The notes beneath the pieces were generated by a model. It made no database searches. It had not been told where the DNA came from and saw only the letters and a list, made by a program, of their open reading frames with translations. A stretch of 64,000 nt of DNA from Limnephilus marmoratus (lineage: Eukaryota; Arthropoda; Insecta; Trichoptera; Limnephilidae): positions 496,001 through 560,000 of the forward strand of contig OU862921.1 of the NCBI GenBank assembly GCA_917880885.1, read 5' to 3'. The position numbers were made by a program, and so were the translations under genes. This document shows positions 53,901 through 64,000 of this stretch, in pieces. Each line of letters opens with the position of its first letter. The first letter of the stretch is position 1.

Positions 53901-56900
53901 TGTAAACCGTGAGGCAACTAGTGTCGCAAAACCACATCAGCTGAGCAGACGTGTGTGCTCATAGGACTGTGTGAGAGATGTACCCTAGACCTGCTCCTAG
54001 AACTCGAGTACTTTTAGAAGGAAGCCTTGGAAGGAGGCCTCCGGCAAAATGCAGAACTCATTCATCTCTACTGTGCATATACGAATCTCATATATTTCAT
54101 TAAATCAAAGGTCATCATTTTAAATTTACCTGTATTGATGTCAATCGCGTTCATGAGGCCCTTGCCCCTCACTTCTGTGATGATGGATCCCTTCATGTCC
54201 CGCAGCCTCTCCCGCATGAGCTTTCCCATGACGAAGGAGTTCTGAGAGAGGTTTTCATCCTCCAGGACTTGCAGACCAGCCATAGCCACTCTGGAGCCAA
54301 GGGGATTTCCGCCGAAGGTAGATCCATGGGTTCCTGTAGAACATATCCAGAAATTAATCAATGAAGAGTGGATAGAATTTTTTATAGAAGTAGCATTTCT
54401 GAACAAAAAAAGTGGACGCACGAGGACGGTTTTAGCTTGTGCTGGGATAGGTCTTTAATTCTTGGGCAACCCTCGTAGTTAGGAAAACGAGTGAACTTGA
54501 TTTAAATAAAGTAGTTACCTGGAGTGATGACATCCATGATGGGACTATCAGCAAGAACTGTAGACACAGGATACAGCCCACCAGCGAGTGACTTCCCCAG
54601 GACCAGCAGATCTGGTCTGACCCCCGCATAGTCTACACACAGTCTCTTCCCTGTCCTTCCCAGACCAGTTTGTACCTTTGAAATATAAACACCGTTAGTA
54701 AAATAAGTAAGTCATAATATTAAACGTAAGAAATACACATTTCAAATACATAAATATTAATTCATTAATTAAAATAAAATAATTTTCTGATTATGGGTAG
54801 GTACTACTACTTAATTACTACCTACTTAATTATCTGAATTCGCACATTTTGAAAATGACACTAATATTCAAAGCAAATTTAAGTTCATTGAATGTGAATA
54901 CATAATTTCAAGCGGGAATAACTAACACAAAGGGTCAACCCTAAGCCAAATGGCACCTGGCGCTAGTAAAAACCTCAAGGGCGCTGTTTTGGATGTTAGG
55001 TATTATCAGTGCCTTAGCTCCTTGGTTCCTTAGAGCAGACTGCTCCAGTTACGCTTGCACAGAGCCAGCCCTGCTAATCCACAGACAACCAAAATTAATA
55101 TCTATGTTTGATTATTATACTAGCTGGGGTACCCGCCACCTGGCTTCGCTCAGGTAGTTGATATGAGATTGAACTGACGTTCCAACCCACGATGTATCTT
55201 TCTTTACATACCCCTACCAATGGGTAGCTCCACCCATACAAAAAATGCTTCAAATTATCCACAATGTTCCACAACATTGTTCAACAGTGTTCTGGAATGT
55301 TCCACAAATATTTGGGATGTTCCCGAACGTTCCAGACTATTCCCACACATTCCACAACATTCCAGAATTTTCCGGGATGTTGTGAAATACTCTCGAATAC
55401 TCTCAAATATTCTGAACTGTTCTATAAATTTCTAAAGGGTGAAACTTCCAGCCCTTATATCTTCAGGAGCACGCCCCTCAGGTAAAAATGGGAACCTTCT
55501 TCATGGATGGGGAATAGATGGCTACCACACCATATAACTCTCTTGATCGTACCGGGTCTCGTTTCTGAGTTGTAGCGGCTCGCACATTGTACACTTTCTT
55601 TTATAATCTATATAGATTATTTATACGTACCTCGTCAGCAATCCATAGAACGTTGTTCTTGGTACAGAGTTCCCGAACCCCCTTGAGGTAATGGTCATCT
55701 GGCACCAGAACTCCAGCTTCACCCTGGATGGGTTCCACCATGAAAGCGCACACGTTGGGGTTCTTGAGAGCTTCCTGGAAAGGTAAAGTTCATTAAACAC
55801 GCTCCTCAAACCCTCCAACAACTCACAGGTCTCATAGAAATCATTGTGTCTCCCTTACTATCATGGTTACAAATATGATCTAAACGGTGTTACAAAGAAA
55901 AAACACCACGCTTTATATGCAAATCTAAAATTTAACCGCAAATATATTAAAATGTACACCTCTATGAAATCAAATTTTCCGACCACAATTTGAAAAAAAA
56001 TATGACTTTTTAAATTTTGAAAAATTAAGAGGTTTTTATTAATCATTTTACCTAAAAAAAATACGTGTTTTTTTTTTCATTATCGATAATTTTAGTTAGA
56101 AAAATCCAAGTTCAGCCATTTCTAAGACTTTTTTATATTTGCATTCAAAATTTTCATCTTTAAAAAATCATATGTTTATTTCGAGTCATAAAATTTGAAA
56201 GCATATTTCATCATCTTTCAAAAACAGTTTTATTTTTTGGATGCATTCAGAAATATTCTATTTATTTGGATTTTATTGCAATGAGAAAATATTTTGTATT
56301 AGTTAAAGTTTCTGATGGGATATTTAATGAATTGAAATGATTGAAAATAAATTTAAAAAGACGTTAAACTTCCCAATTGTAAATCATAAGTGATATTTCA
56401 ATACCCCTAAACTTGGACAGCTAAAATTACTTTCGCTAAGATCTTTCGGAATAGCCTGATGGAAATACAATAATAATTGCGTTGTTCATTTCAGAGAATT
56501 TCATTACGCCAGAGGTCAACAGTTTTTACTACTTAGAACACACAGTTTTTTTGGTTCATAGTGAGGTTGGCAGGATTTCCGAGTACAATATTGCACAAGA
56601 CTTTCAGAGACAGGCTAAGATATGAAAGTTATAGAATTACCTCCAATGATTTCAGATCGTTATAGGGCACCAGTTCAAATCCTGGCATCAGCGGCTGGTA
56701 GCCGTCATAGCTCTCAGGGTCTGTAGAGGCTGATACGGCAGCCAATGATCTTCCCCAGAAGTTACCCTCGGCGAACACGATGACTGCTTTGCCATTCTCA
56801 ATTCCCTTTACATTGTATGCCCACTTCCTCGCAATCTTACAGGCAGACTCGCAAGCCTCCACACCTGGAAAGAAACAAAATGGAAATAGAAAATATAACA

Positions 56901-59024
56901 TAACTATTGCCACAAAAATATTTTACACAAACATATGAACACTTTATATGAACACTGTCGACAATTAATAAGAACTACTAGCACATACCAGTATTCATAG
57001 GCAGCATCTTATCGTACTTGAAGAGTTGACAGATCATCTCTGCAAACTCTCCCAGCACGTCGGTGTGGAAGGCCCTGGAGGTGTGATGCAAGACCTGCAT
57101 CTGCTGGACCATGGCCTCCATGATGCGCGGGTGGCAGTGACCATGGTTGGTGGCCGAGTAGCCGCTCAGGAAGTCCCAGTAGCGGTTTCCTTCCACGTCC
57201 CAAGCGTAGATTCCTGCACAAAAAGAGATTTTATTGTCAAGAGCCCCAACGTAGGAACGACTGCGTTGCCTTTTCTCTAGCAAAATTTTATTTTGGATTT
57301 GAGGCCAAAATACCCAACCAAACTAAAGTTTTTTTTTTAAATCTAAGGTGTAGGAAATATCAAAAACGCATATGAGCTGTTTTATTTATTTGTGTTAAAT
57401 TACGAAATATAGGCCAAAGAAAACGATTTTTCATAATTTTAGAGGCAACTTTGACAATTATTATACCAATTAAATATGACGAAATATAAAATTAAAAAAA
57501 TTATTATTATTAAAAGACGTATTTTGTGGGTGTAAATTTAAATTATAAATGACCGAATTATTTATTTATTAATTTTCGGCAAATCGATAGTTTACATTTA
57601 TTTCTGTTTGTACGTAAGTATTATACCTATAGCCAAAATAAAACCAATTATGGAATTCCTCCTTGTGACTTAACCTCTACTGAGACAACATAATTAGGAA
57701 TTATAAGAAAGAAATATGAATCCAAAAATTATACAAAACAAAAAAAATTATATACCTACTTAAAATGAAAAATTACAAAACAAAAAAAAAATTTCAATAT
57801 ATTGGTAGCAATGGAGAGAGGTTGTATATATAGTTATGCTGGAGACCAAATTTGTAGCACTCGCAAATTAAAATTACTGCCCCAAAAATGCTTTGATTAT
57901 ACGATGTTGTAGAGATTTTTTGTTTTAATAATAATTACTATTAACTAAAAAATTGCCATAGTTGCATCTGAATTCATGAAAAATTTAATTATTTAATATA
58001 TACAAAGAAATAAAATAGCTTACATCCGTACCTTATTCGTTATACCTTTTGATAAAAAAAATATTATTCAGTTTGGTTGGGTATTTTGGCCTCAAAACCG
58101 AAATGAAAAAGGTCGCACAGTCAATCGCACGGCAATCAGATGTTGTCTACGAGTTTGTACATAATATTTAAACATCTGATCGCCACCGTGCACGGGATCG
58201 CGGACGCACATTGAACGCTTTGGTTTGGCCTTCGCTATGTAGGTACCTACTTGGCGCCGTCAAGTTGGGCTCCACATAGCCTTATTACCATTAAATGTGT
58301 TCTTGGTTCTGAAGTCGACTGTATTAAACCACTGAAGCGACAGCGCAATTTAAAACTTTTTTCTCCGATTGCTCGAGATTTTTTGGTGATCATTTTGAAT
58401 ATTTTCCAATAAAAAATCATACAGTCTTCGAATTTTAATATGGAGACATACAAACTGATTATAGTTCTATATATATAGCCAATGAATTCACCTATCTTTG
58501 GCGATTATCACACATTCGTAGGATTTATAAGAAAAATATGATGAAATCTTAAACTTAATTACTTACAAATAATACGATACGATACAATACGATTGTACCA
58601 CCCCAGCCAGGAGCACTCCTGTCCCGGTGAGACCAGTACACCAGGGGGCACTGATTTATTAGGACTGGAACACATTCTCTGGGGATGGGAAGGAGGTTGG
58701 AGTTTAATCGGCCGGTATACATGGCAACTAATAAGGGGTCGTCCATTAGTCACGTGATGTTTTTTAGCAACTTTTTAACCCCCCCCCCCCCTTGGTGATA
58801 TGTGGTGAGGTTTTAACTACCTACGCCACTGTGTACAATTGATCTGATAAAAGTTACTTACCACTCCCTCTGCACAGCGCCACCGGTAAGGGATGATAGT
58901 TGTGACAGCTATATTTCTCTTCCTTGCGAATAACTTGTGCAGAACTAACTCGTCCCACACTACTTTGATGGCGTGCTGATGTCTTCAGACATGTTGCACT
59001 TTTCAACGAGATTCTTGACAGCAT
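50803..59024 (-). CDS. Oat: Ornithine aminotransferase, copy B (7 coding exons)
   Basis: Same reaction and fold as copy A. Coding order: 59024-58862, 57213-56989, 56864-56641, 55774-55631, 54675-54519, 54333-54130, 50966-50803. This is 1281 nt, 426 aa, all GT/AG, no stop. Visible residues: Tyr43 in HNYHPLPVA, the NFWGR Arg, Glu223 in QGEAG, WIADE, PLP Lys280 in [15 protein letters not shown], and Arg400 in ALRLSPPL. The first 33 residues have Arg and Lys but no acidic residue ([10 protein letters not shown] start), a good mitochondrial matrix signal. The Met lies 21 nt after an acceptor. Introns are much shorter than in copy A except intron 6 (3.2 kb). It probably keeps the ancestral mitochondrial role in the proline, arginine and glutamate links. 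Confidence 0.94.
51103..51533. mobile_element. TIR MITE with long G-tracts, TTA duplication (Oat-B intron 6)
   Basis: The ends GGGGCCGTTCAAGTATTATG and CGTAATACTTGAATGGCCCC are inverted. TTA on both sides (51100-51102, 51534-51536), the TWA duplication of PIF/Harbinger elements. Inward of each TIR are G-runs of 7 to 12 bases (51168-51200 and 51429-51490). Confidence 0.8.
51537..54129. other. Rest of Oat-B intron 6
   Basis: About 2.6 kb, no gene. 51770-51810 has a short GGCTACAG/ACTACAGG tandem run. 53720-53935 repeats CAACTAGT and ACTAGTTGC-type words in both orientations, perhaps an old foldback transposon. Confidence 0.4.
54130..54333 (-). CDS. Oat: Oat-B coding exon 6
   Basis: 204 nt: [20 protein letters not shown], then [15 protein letters not shown]. 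Confidence 0.93.
54519..54675 (-). CDS. Oat: Oat-B coding exon 5
   Basis: 157 nt: [18 protein letters not shown], then the PLP lysine in [13 protein letters not shown]. Confidence 0.93.
55120..55616 (-). mobile_element. Non-autonomous Helitron in Oat-B intron 4, carrying HSE-like cluster
   Basis: On the minus strand the 5' end TCTATATAGATTATAAAAG follows A at 55617, and the 3' end CCAGCTAG is followed by T, with the GAGCGAAGCCAGGTGGCGGG hairpin region before it. 497 bp. It begins 14 nt after the exon 4 donor GT. It shares end types but no body with the Helitron at 48008. Confidence 0.75.
55290..55377. promoter_or_regulatory. Cluster of heat-shock-element-like motifs
   Basis: Three arrays follow the TTC-nn-GAA-nn-TTC rule exactly: TTCTGGAATGTTC at 55290-55302, TTCCCGAACGTTC at 55320-55332 (followed by CAGAC), and TTCCAGAATTTTC at 55360-55372 (followed by CGGGA). 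Many extra TTCCACA words lie between. HSF trimers bind such arrays. Whether this cluster is functional is inference. Confidence 0.6.
55631..55774 (-). CDS. Oat: Oat-B coding exon 4
   Basis: 144 nt: [20 protein letters not shown] and VLWIADE. Its donor is followed after 14 intronic bases by a Helitron. Confidence 0.93.
56641..56864 (-). CDS. Oat: Oat-B coding exon 3
   Basis: 224 nt: [17 protein letters not shown], then [17 protein letters not shown]. Separated from exon 2 by a 124-nt intron. Confidence 0.93.
56989..57213 (-). CDS. Oat: Oat-B coding exon 2
   Basis: 225 nt: [20 protein letters not shown], then [14 protein letters not shown] and MLPMNTG. Phase 1 at both ends. Confidence 0.93.
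57214..58735. other. Oat-B intron 1
   Basis: AT-rich, no repeat recognised except a GGGGTCGTCCATTAGTCACG block with a C-run at 58736-58793. That block resembles one end of the G-tract MITE type, without a partner. Confidence 0.4.
58862..59024 (-). CDS. Oat: Oat-B coding exon 1
   Basis: Residues 1-54 plus one base. Basic presequence, then [19 protein letters not shown]. The exon itself begins at 59045 after a GTTACAG acceptor, so 21 nt are 5' UTR or upstream coding. Confidence 0.88.
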
Positions 59025-59097
59025 TTCGAAGAAGCGTATCGAAATCTGTAACAAATACACACATTCTTTAAATCCATCATAAATATTACACAAATCA

Positions 59098-59893
59098 GTG
59101 GCGTAGCGTGGGTGGCCGCCCGGGGCGGAGGAAAATTTCGCCGCCCTTTTATTTAGGCACTTCAATTTAAAAGAATAAATAATAAATATATAGTAGGTAA
59201 TTCTAAAGAACTTTTCGGCAAGAAAAATCATCATTATTGTGTATTGTACAGGTTACACAATTTTGAAAGCATATAGGTACATATATACGATTAAGGGAAC
59301 GTACCCATACTACGTGACACGTTTAGGGGGGGGGGAGTCTTCAAAATGTCACGCTCGGTACAAATGAGCGGCGGGTTGCTTAGGTTTTTGGTCACCGGGG
59401 GGGGGGGGTTAAAAATTGCAAAAAGTTTGTCACGTAGTATGGGTACGTTCCTTAAGTTAAAATGAATTGGAACACAGACGGACGATCCATCCATGATCCA
59501 TCGTTGAATGAAACCTTCTTAGAATTGTCAAAGCACCAGTCACGAACTTCCCTGACCCTGAAGTCGTTCTCACGTTCTCACTGAATATTCGTCAACAATC
59601 CAAGCACAAAATAATAAAGGGGAATTCCTGTGATTTGGTACAGACGGTGTTGCCAGTCGCTACAATGAGCAAGATGTCATTTTACATTAATTTAAAAAAT
59701 GGGGGTTCCCCGGTTTCGTTACAGAATAAGTAATTAAAAATTCCGTGCTCATTTCAACCGGTCCGAATCATAGGTGCGACAAAATATTAAATGAGATGAT
59801 TCAAATATTTACAAGATATTTTTGTTATTTATTGTGATTTTTGCCACCCCTTAAAAGCGCCCCTGCCGCTTCCCACTACCCTACACCACTGAC
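59098..59893. mobile_element. hAT-like element upstream of Oat-B
   Basis: Left end CAGTGGCGTAGCGTGGGTGG; right end CCCACTACCCTACACCACTG in inverted orientation. Typical hAT ends. Flanking octamers do not match, so the duplication has decayed. A G-tract MITE is nested at 59295-59452. Confidence 0.55.
59295..59452. mobile_element. MITE, 158 bp, TAA duplication, G-tract core
   Basis: The ends GGGAACGTACCCATACTACG and its near reverse complement are flanked by TAA. Core G-runs of about 10 and 12 (59327-59336, 59397-59408). Same family as 35817-35958. Confidence 0.8.
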
Positions 59894-60053
59894 TTCAGGG
59901 ATTTAAGTAGAGAATTAAACTTTAATATATCTTTTCCACATCATAAGAATGCGGGGAATAAATTGCAGTGGAGGTTCCGATCCTCAGCAATGATGAATCG
60001 ACTTAAGGTGATGCATCGAGTAGTTTAAAATTCGGAATCAGGCCGTTGACAAT

Positions 60054-61194
60054 AATGGTAAGCCCACACTGCGGCCAACGTTCCAACTTCAAACGTTTGG
60101 ACGATCGTGTGGAGGGGTGTTCGTGCGTTGGAAGTTCGAGTTGGAAGGTTGGAGTTCGAGTTGGCCCGGGATCGCCCTCGAGGCGATCCCGGGCCAACTC
60201 ACACGAACCAGCCTGCCGCAGCTGTCCACACATCAGTCTGCGAACAGTGCGAACGGCAGGCGATCATGACGCGCGTGCCGCGTACTATTAAAATGACAAT
60301 ATTATTACGGAGAGTGGTATAATAATTGTTTAAAAACATTTCGTATATAAGTATATAATTATACGTGCGTAATAATTATATGCAACTAATATAAGATACA
60401 GCGTAGCTATAGTCTGTCAAAATAGAGTAGAAAATATAAAAACTGGAACTACTAAATTTGTAGACTGGCAACACCAATTTAACTGTCAAATATTTCTTTG
60501 AAGTGCAATGACACCCAATGTATAGAACACAGTAAACCACATTTAAAAAAAAAAATTCTTCATGACATAAATTTTATTAAAAGGTGATTAATAAAGCGAT
60601 TTGCTTTAATTTAATTTAACATAAATTAGAATTTAACAATGGATAGAAAGGAAGAATCACTAATGGTGAGTTTAGTTAGACTACTTTTAGATCTGAATGA
60701 GTTAAATATATTCAGATCTAAAATTAGAGACATGATCTAAAGCCCAGGCAACGCTAAGTACTTTTTCTAGTATTAAATAAATGTGAGCAATTTCTAACCT
60801 GTGCTTTATATTTTATTACATTATAGTTATTCTTCATTATGTTAACACAAAATTGCAAAGGTATAATAATAATATACCTATATTCAATTCTAATTATGAG
60901 ATCGGCGGGTATCACCATACTGCAATGAAAAAATATTTTTTCCACTATTATGCCTTTTTAATTTTTTATGAAAATGTAGGTTACACAGCTTTACTTTATA
61001 TTGCCATTTGATCAACAGTGGCGCCCTCATATATTTTCTACTCTTTTTTGACAGACTATACAGCTGTTTGATGTCCACCATTTTGGAGTTCGGAATTCGG
61101 GGTTGGAGGGTTGGCCGCAGCCACCACACGATCGGCTAACCTTCCAACTCCAAACTAAGTTCGGAGTTGGAAGGTTGGCTTTGGTGTGGAAGTA
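60054..61194. mobile_element. TIR element, 1.14 kb, with internal GC palindrome
   Basis: Both ends carry ATGGTA..CCACAC..GCCAAC-TTCCAACT and an inner GATCGTGTGG in inverted orientation, with mismatches. A perfect 17-bp-arm palindrome (GTTGGCCCGGGATCGCC and reverse complement, 60160-60198) sits near the left end. No transposase. Shared internal blocks with 32380-32500. Confidence 0.6.
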
Positions 61195-61848
61195 CCATAC
61201 ACTCCTCATGTAGATCCAAATTTTTTACAAAAATATCAAAAATTTGCGCAATTTTTTAACATTTTTTTAACACTTCGTTGCTCTTTATTATATTCGTAGG
61301 TAATTAGTACGTAAGAGTAAATTTGCATTGTTAACCTTGCAATGATTTTGACTTGAAGCTGATTAATTGGGGTGTATTTTTTTTAAATAAAAGTGTTGTT
61401 TTTTATGCTCAGCAAACGTCCAAAATAATAGTTATGGATGCTTAATAAACAACTTCTTCTACAATTTCTCAAGATATCAACAATACGGTAATTTATTTAA
61501 TACCGCAGCCAATAAAGTAAAGGAATAATAATACATAATTACATTCGAAGATTTTTTGTGCTAAAGGCATTTGCCGTAATTATGTAAAGAGCTTCATACA
61601 TTTGTTGTTCGAAGATTTTTTTTTTCATATCTTTCTTCTAACATGTAAATTATAAAACTAAATCTAATACCAGATGATGTTCAATATGCCAAATGATTTC
61701 GTGACTGCATTACAATAATTATTTCACCCAGTCTTCTGAAATTGGAGAACGTAATATAAAAAAATAAAAATAAAAATAAAAAAAGGTACTCGTAATTTCA
61801 ATTAAATTCGTTATTAAACACGTTTTTGATAATAAATATTTTAACAAC
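61195..61848. other. Unassigned intergenic DNA
   Basis: AT-rich with a degenerate GAAGATTTTTT word repeated at 61546 and 61610. No gene. Confidence 0.35.
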
Positions 61849-63453
61849 ATACGAGGGTTGTCCAAGAATTAAAGAACTTTCTTCATTTTCGGCGATGTGG
61901 ACATTATTTAATTTCTCAAAATATTGCGGCATTAGCGTGTAGCTCAGACTTTCCCCTAAAAAAAAGAGCCGTGGTCCGACTTCGAGATTGACGCTTCGCT
62001 GTCGAGCGCCGCGCGCGCCGCCCGCCTGCAAGGTGCGCTCTACTCAACAAAGAGGGAGTCCGCCCTGTTGAAGTTTGTAAGCTCGCAATTTTGAATCCAG
62101 ACGACCCAGACGTCAGTAATACAAACGATTTTGAGGGGAAAATAGCGTACGCAAATTGCGTGCTCGTTGGGTTCCCAAAATGCTAAAAAGCAAAATCAGG
62201 TGGAAAGCGCTCCGGTCTCTTCGAACCATTTTTCCAACCAAGGTGAGACTTTTTAGGTTGAAACAAGGGTTCACCACCTAATCCCGGAATCAGAAAGGCA
62301 ATCAATAGGCCACTTGCATCACATTTTTTTTTTTTTAATCCGGTAGGCAAATATTGTTTAGGCTAAAACATTCTGTATTTTTTTTAATCGTATTTTTGAA
62401 ACCCTGGCGATTTTTGAAAATTTCAATCCGAAAAATCAGCCCATTTTTTATAAACCGGAAAGACCGGACATAATTTTATAGGTGCGAAAAAACGATAATT
62501 ACATAGCCGAAAATCATTTAAAAAAAGAACATTTTCCACTCGAATAACGAGGAATAACAGGAGAATAACGAGGCATACCAAAAATATTAAATCTCATAAA
62601 TATTTTTTTCCTTGATCCATCTTATTGATCATAAATCATTATAATGTTCAACGTCTGTATTACTAAATCAAATGTAATATACTTGTACTTGTAAATTATA
62701 GTAATAATAAGAATATTATAAAATTTTATTTTTTTAAAATCCGCACCATTATCAGTATAGTTCTAAAACACGTAAAATATACGGGGTTCTCTTCAAAACA
62801 TCTGTCAAAAAATCAAACCAGATTCGTTCGCAGAGAACAAATAATAAATCATAAATATACAAACCACCCACTAATAAATCTAGTGAACGTTAAATGTCAA
62901 ATTCAAAAATTCGCCTGAAATCAAAGTGATGCCATATAAAAAAAATAAATCAGTGTGGAATTTTATAAAATTAATAGGAACATTTTCGGAGACGGGACAT
63001 TTTCATGAAGTGACGTCACGAGCCCAAATAATGGAATTATTTATTTAAAAATAAAAAAAACGGTACATTTCTAAAAAATTTTACTGTCATTTTCGTAATC
63101 TTAGTAAAAAAAATTATCCACACGATTTTTTCCAAGTCGTTATGAAGTCCATGCAAGTGGCCTAATAGGCCACATGATTTGCATCTTTTTCTTCACCTGA
63201 AGCAACATTTGACCGGAAAACCTTTAGTTTTCGCGGAGGGAGAGGTGATAACATTTTTGGCGGTGAAGTTCTACGACAAGAGAGTCAAGGACCTAGTGCC
63301 ACGGCTCACCAAGTGCATCGATCGTAACGGGGACTATATCGAAAAATAGTGGGGATATGTATCTAAAATGTCATATGATTTTTTGTAAATATAAATATTT
63401 CCTGATTTTTTTTTTAATTAGAAAGGTTTTTCATTTTTGGAAAATCCTTTTAT
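61849..63453 (+). mobile_element. mariner-family transposon relic
   Basis: The left end ACGAGGGTTGTCCAAGAATT is a mariner-type TIR; a decayed counterpart (CATTTTTGGAAAATCCTTTT) lies at 63434-63453. The transposase C terminus is readable at 63175-63349: HLTGKPLVF, EGEVITFLAV, and the terminal TKCIDRNGDYIEK with stop. The N-terminal two thirds are unreadable, and 62318-63163 is a later insertion. Confidence 0.6.
62318..63163. mobile_element. MITE nested in the mariner relic
   Basis: The ends GGCCACTTGCATCACATTTT and CCATGCAAGTGGCC are inverted over about 12 bases, next to TA on each side. The insert splits the mariner transposase region. AT-rich, no coding. Confidence 0.5.
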
Positions 63454-63800
63454 ATTACAGATGAATGTAATCCTATAATACATTACACGTGAAATATTGT
63501 ATCAATTTAGAAGTACATTCTTCTTTCGAAGAGAATAGGAAATTGTATTTTATTATTTCCTACCTATTGTATTTTTCATTTCAGTTTTATTAATTTTAGT
63601 TTTTCACTTTAAATAAGGTAATTGTTCTAAAAACGAAGTAAATAAATAAATAATTAAAAATAAATTAAATAAATATATAATTATATCATTGAAGAAATAA
63701 TTATATGCTAATATTCAAGGGGTATTTCACTACTTCTGAGTTAAATGTTGAGTAACTACTCGTCGATTATCTTTAAACATTGGATTAACATCGTTGTTTT
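63454..63800. other. Unassigned DNA
   Basis: No gene or repeat. Includes an AAATAAATAAATAATT stretch at 63640. Confidence 0.35.
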
Positions 63801-63814
63801 TAACAGACATTTTT

Positions 63815-63870
63815 TTAACATAAACTCCATCCAGGAGGCCCCGAGGAAAATAATTTCCTTCGGGGCTAGA
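63815..63870 (-). repeat. Family-B repeat, 3' end only
   Basis: TTTTTTTAACATAAACTCCA, CCAGGAGGCCCCGAGGAAAA and TTCCTTCGGGGC: just the A-tail end and its hairpin, so heavily truncated on the sense 5' side. That pattern fits target-primed retrotransposition. Confidence 0.65.
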
Positions 63871-64000
63871 TAACAAAAAAAAACACATAGGTACATATTT
63901 TTAGGCAAATGTATTATAAACGTTATCTTCGACTCACTTTTTTGTCGTCTCAAGTAAAAATAATTTATAAAAAATTCTTAAAGATTCATTTTTTTTCAAA

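Noticed and set aside
1..64000. CRISPR arrays, operons, bacterial promoters or riboswitches
   Set aside because: The DNA is clearly eukaryotic, and no regularly spaced short repeats or such signals are present.

Overview
This window looks like AT-rich insect nuclear DNA, probably lepidopteran. The reasons are two host genes split by short-consensus GT/AG introns, Helitrons ending in CTAG, RTE-type LINE tails of the (ATG)n type, tRNA-derived SINEs, and many TA-, TWA- and hAT-type MITEs. The species cannot be fixed from the sequence alone.

The only host protein-coding genes I can support are two tandem minus-strand copies of mitochondrial-type ornithine aminotransferase (OAT). Both have seven coding exons. 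Oat-B (59024 to 50803) lies upstream of Oat-A (39136 to 23763) in the direction of transcription. Exons 2 to 7 have identical lengths in the two copies (225, 224, 144, 157, 204, 164 nt) and identical phases. Both read through without a stop (426 and 431 aa) and keep every catalytic residue I checked. They differ most at the N terminus: Oat-B has a basic mitochondrial presequence, while Oat-A as read here does not.

Layout: 1-4910 holds nested Jockey/CR1-like LINE pieces. 5281-6225 holds LINE 3' ends. 6226-8080 is an internally deleted gypsy element with 166-bp LTRs. 8081-10101 is a DIRS-type relic. 10390-14891 is a complete copia element with identical LTRs and a 5-bp target duplication but broken ORFs. 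15303-16365 is a 1.06-kb TAA-flanked TIR element. 16560-18745 holds tRNA-like SINE pieces, a tRNA-like foldback and a LINE flanked by a perfect 60-bp direct repeat. 19431-23137 holds RTE relics, a Helitron end and a hAT MITE. 23763-39146 is Oat-A, its introns packed with SINEs, LINE tails, hAT MITEs and a large palindrome. 39255-50433 is the intergenic region, with SINEs, foldback MITEs and a 1.5-kb Helitron. 50803-59045 is Oat-B, whose intron 4 carries a Helitron with a cluster of heat-shock-element-like motifs. 59098-63870 holds hAT, TIR and mariner relics.

The most interesting signals are: the HSE-bearing Helitron 14 nt inside an Oat-B intron; a SINE A-tail replacing the pyrimidine tract of an Oat-A splice acceptor; the 60-bp direct repeats around a LINE; a perfect foldback with a tRNA-like loop; and a copia insertion with identical LTRs but several coding lesions. 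No CRISPR, operon or bacterial feature is present.
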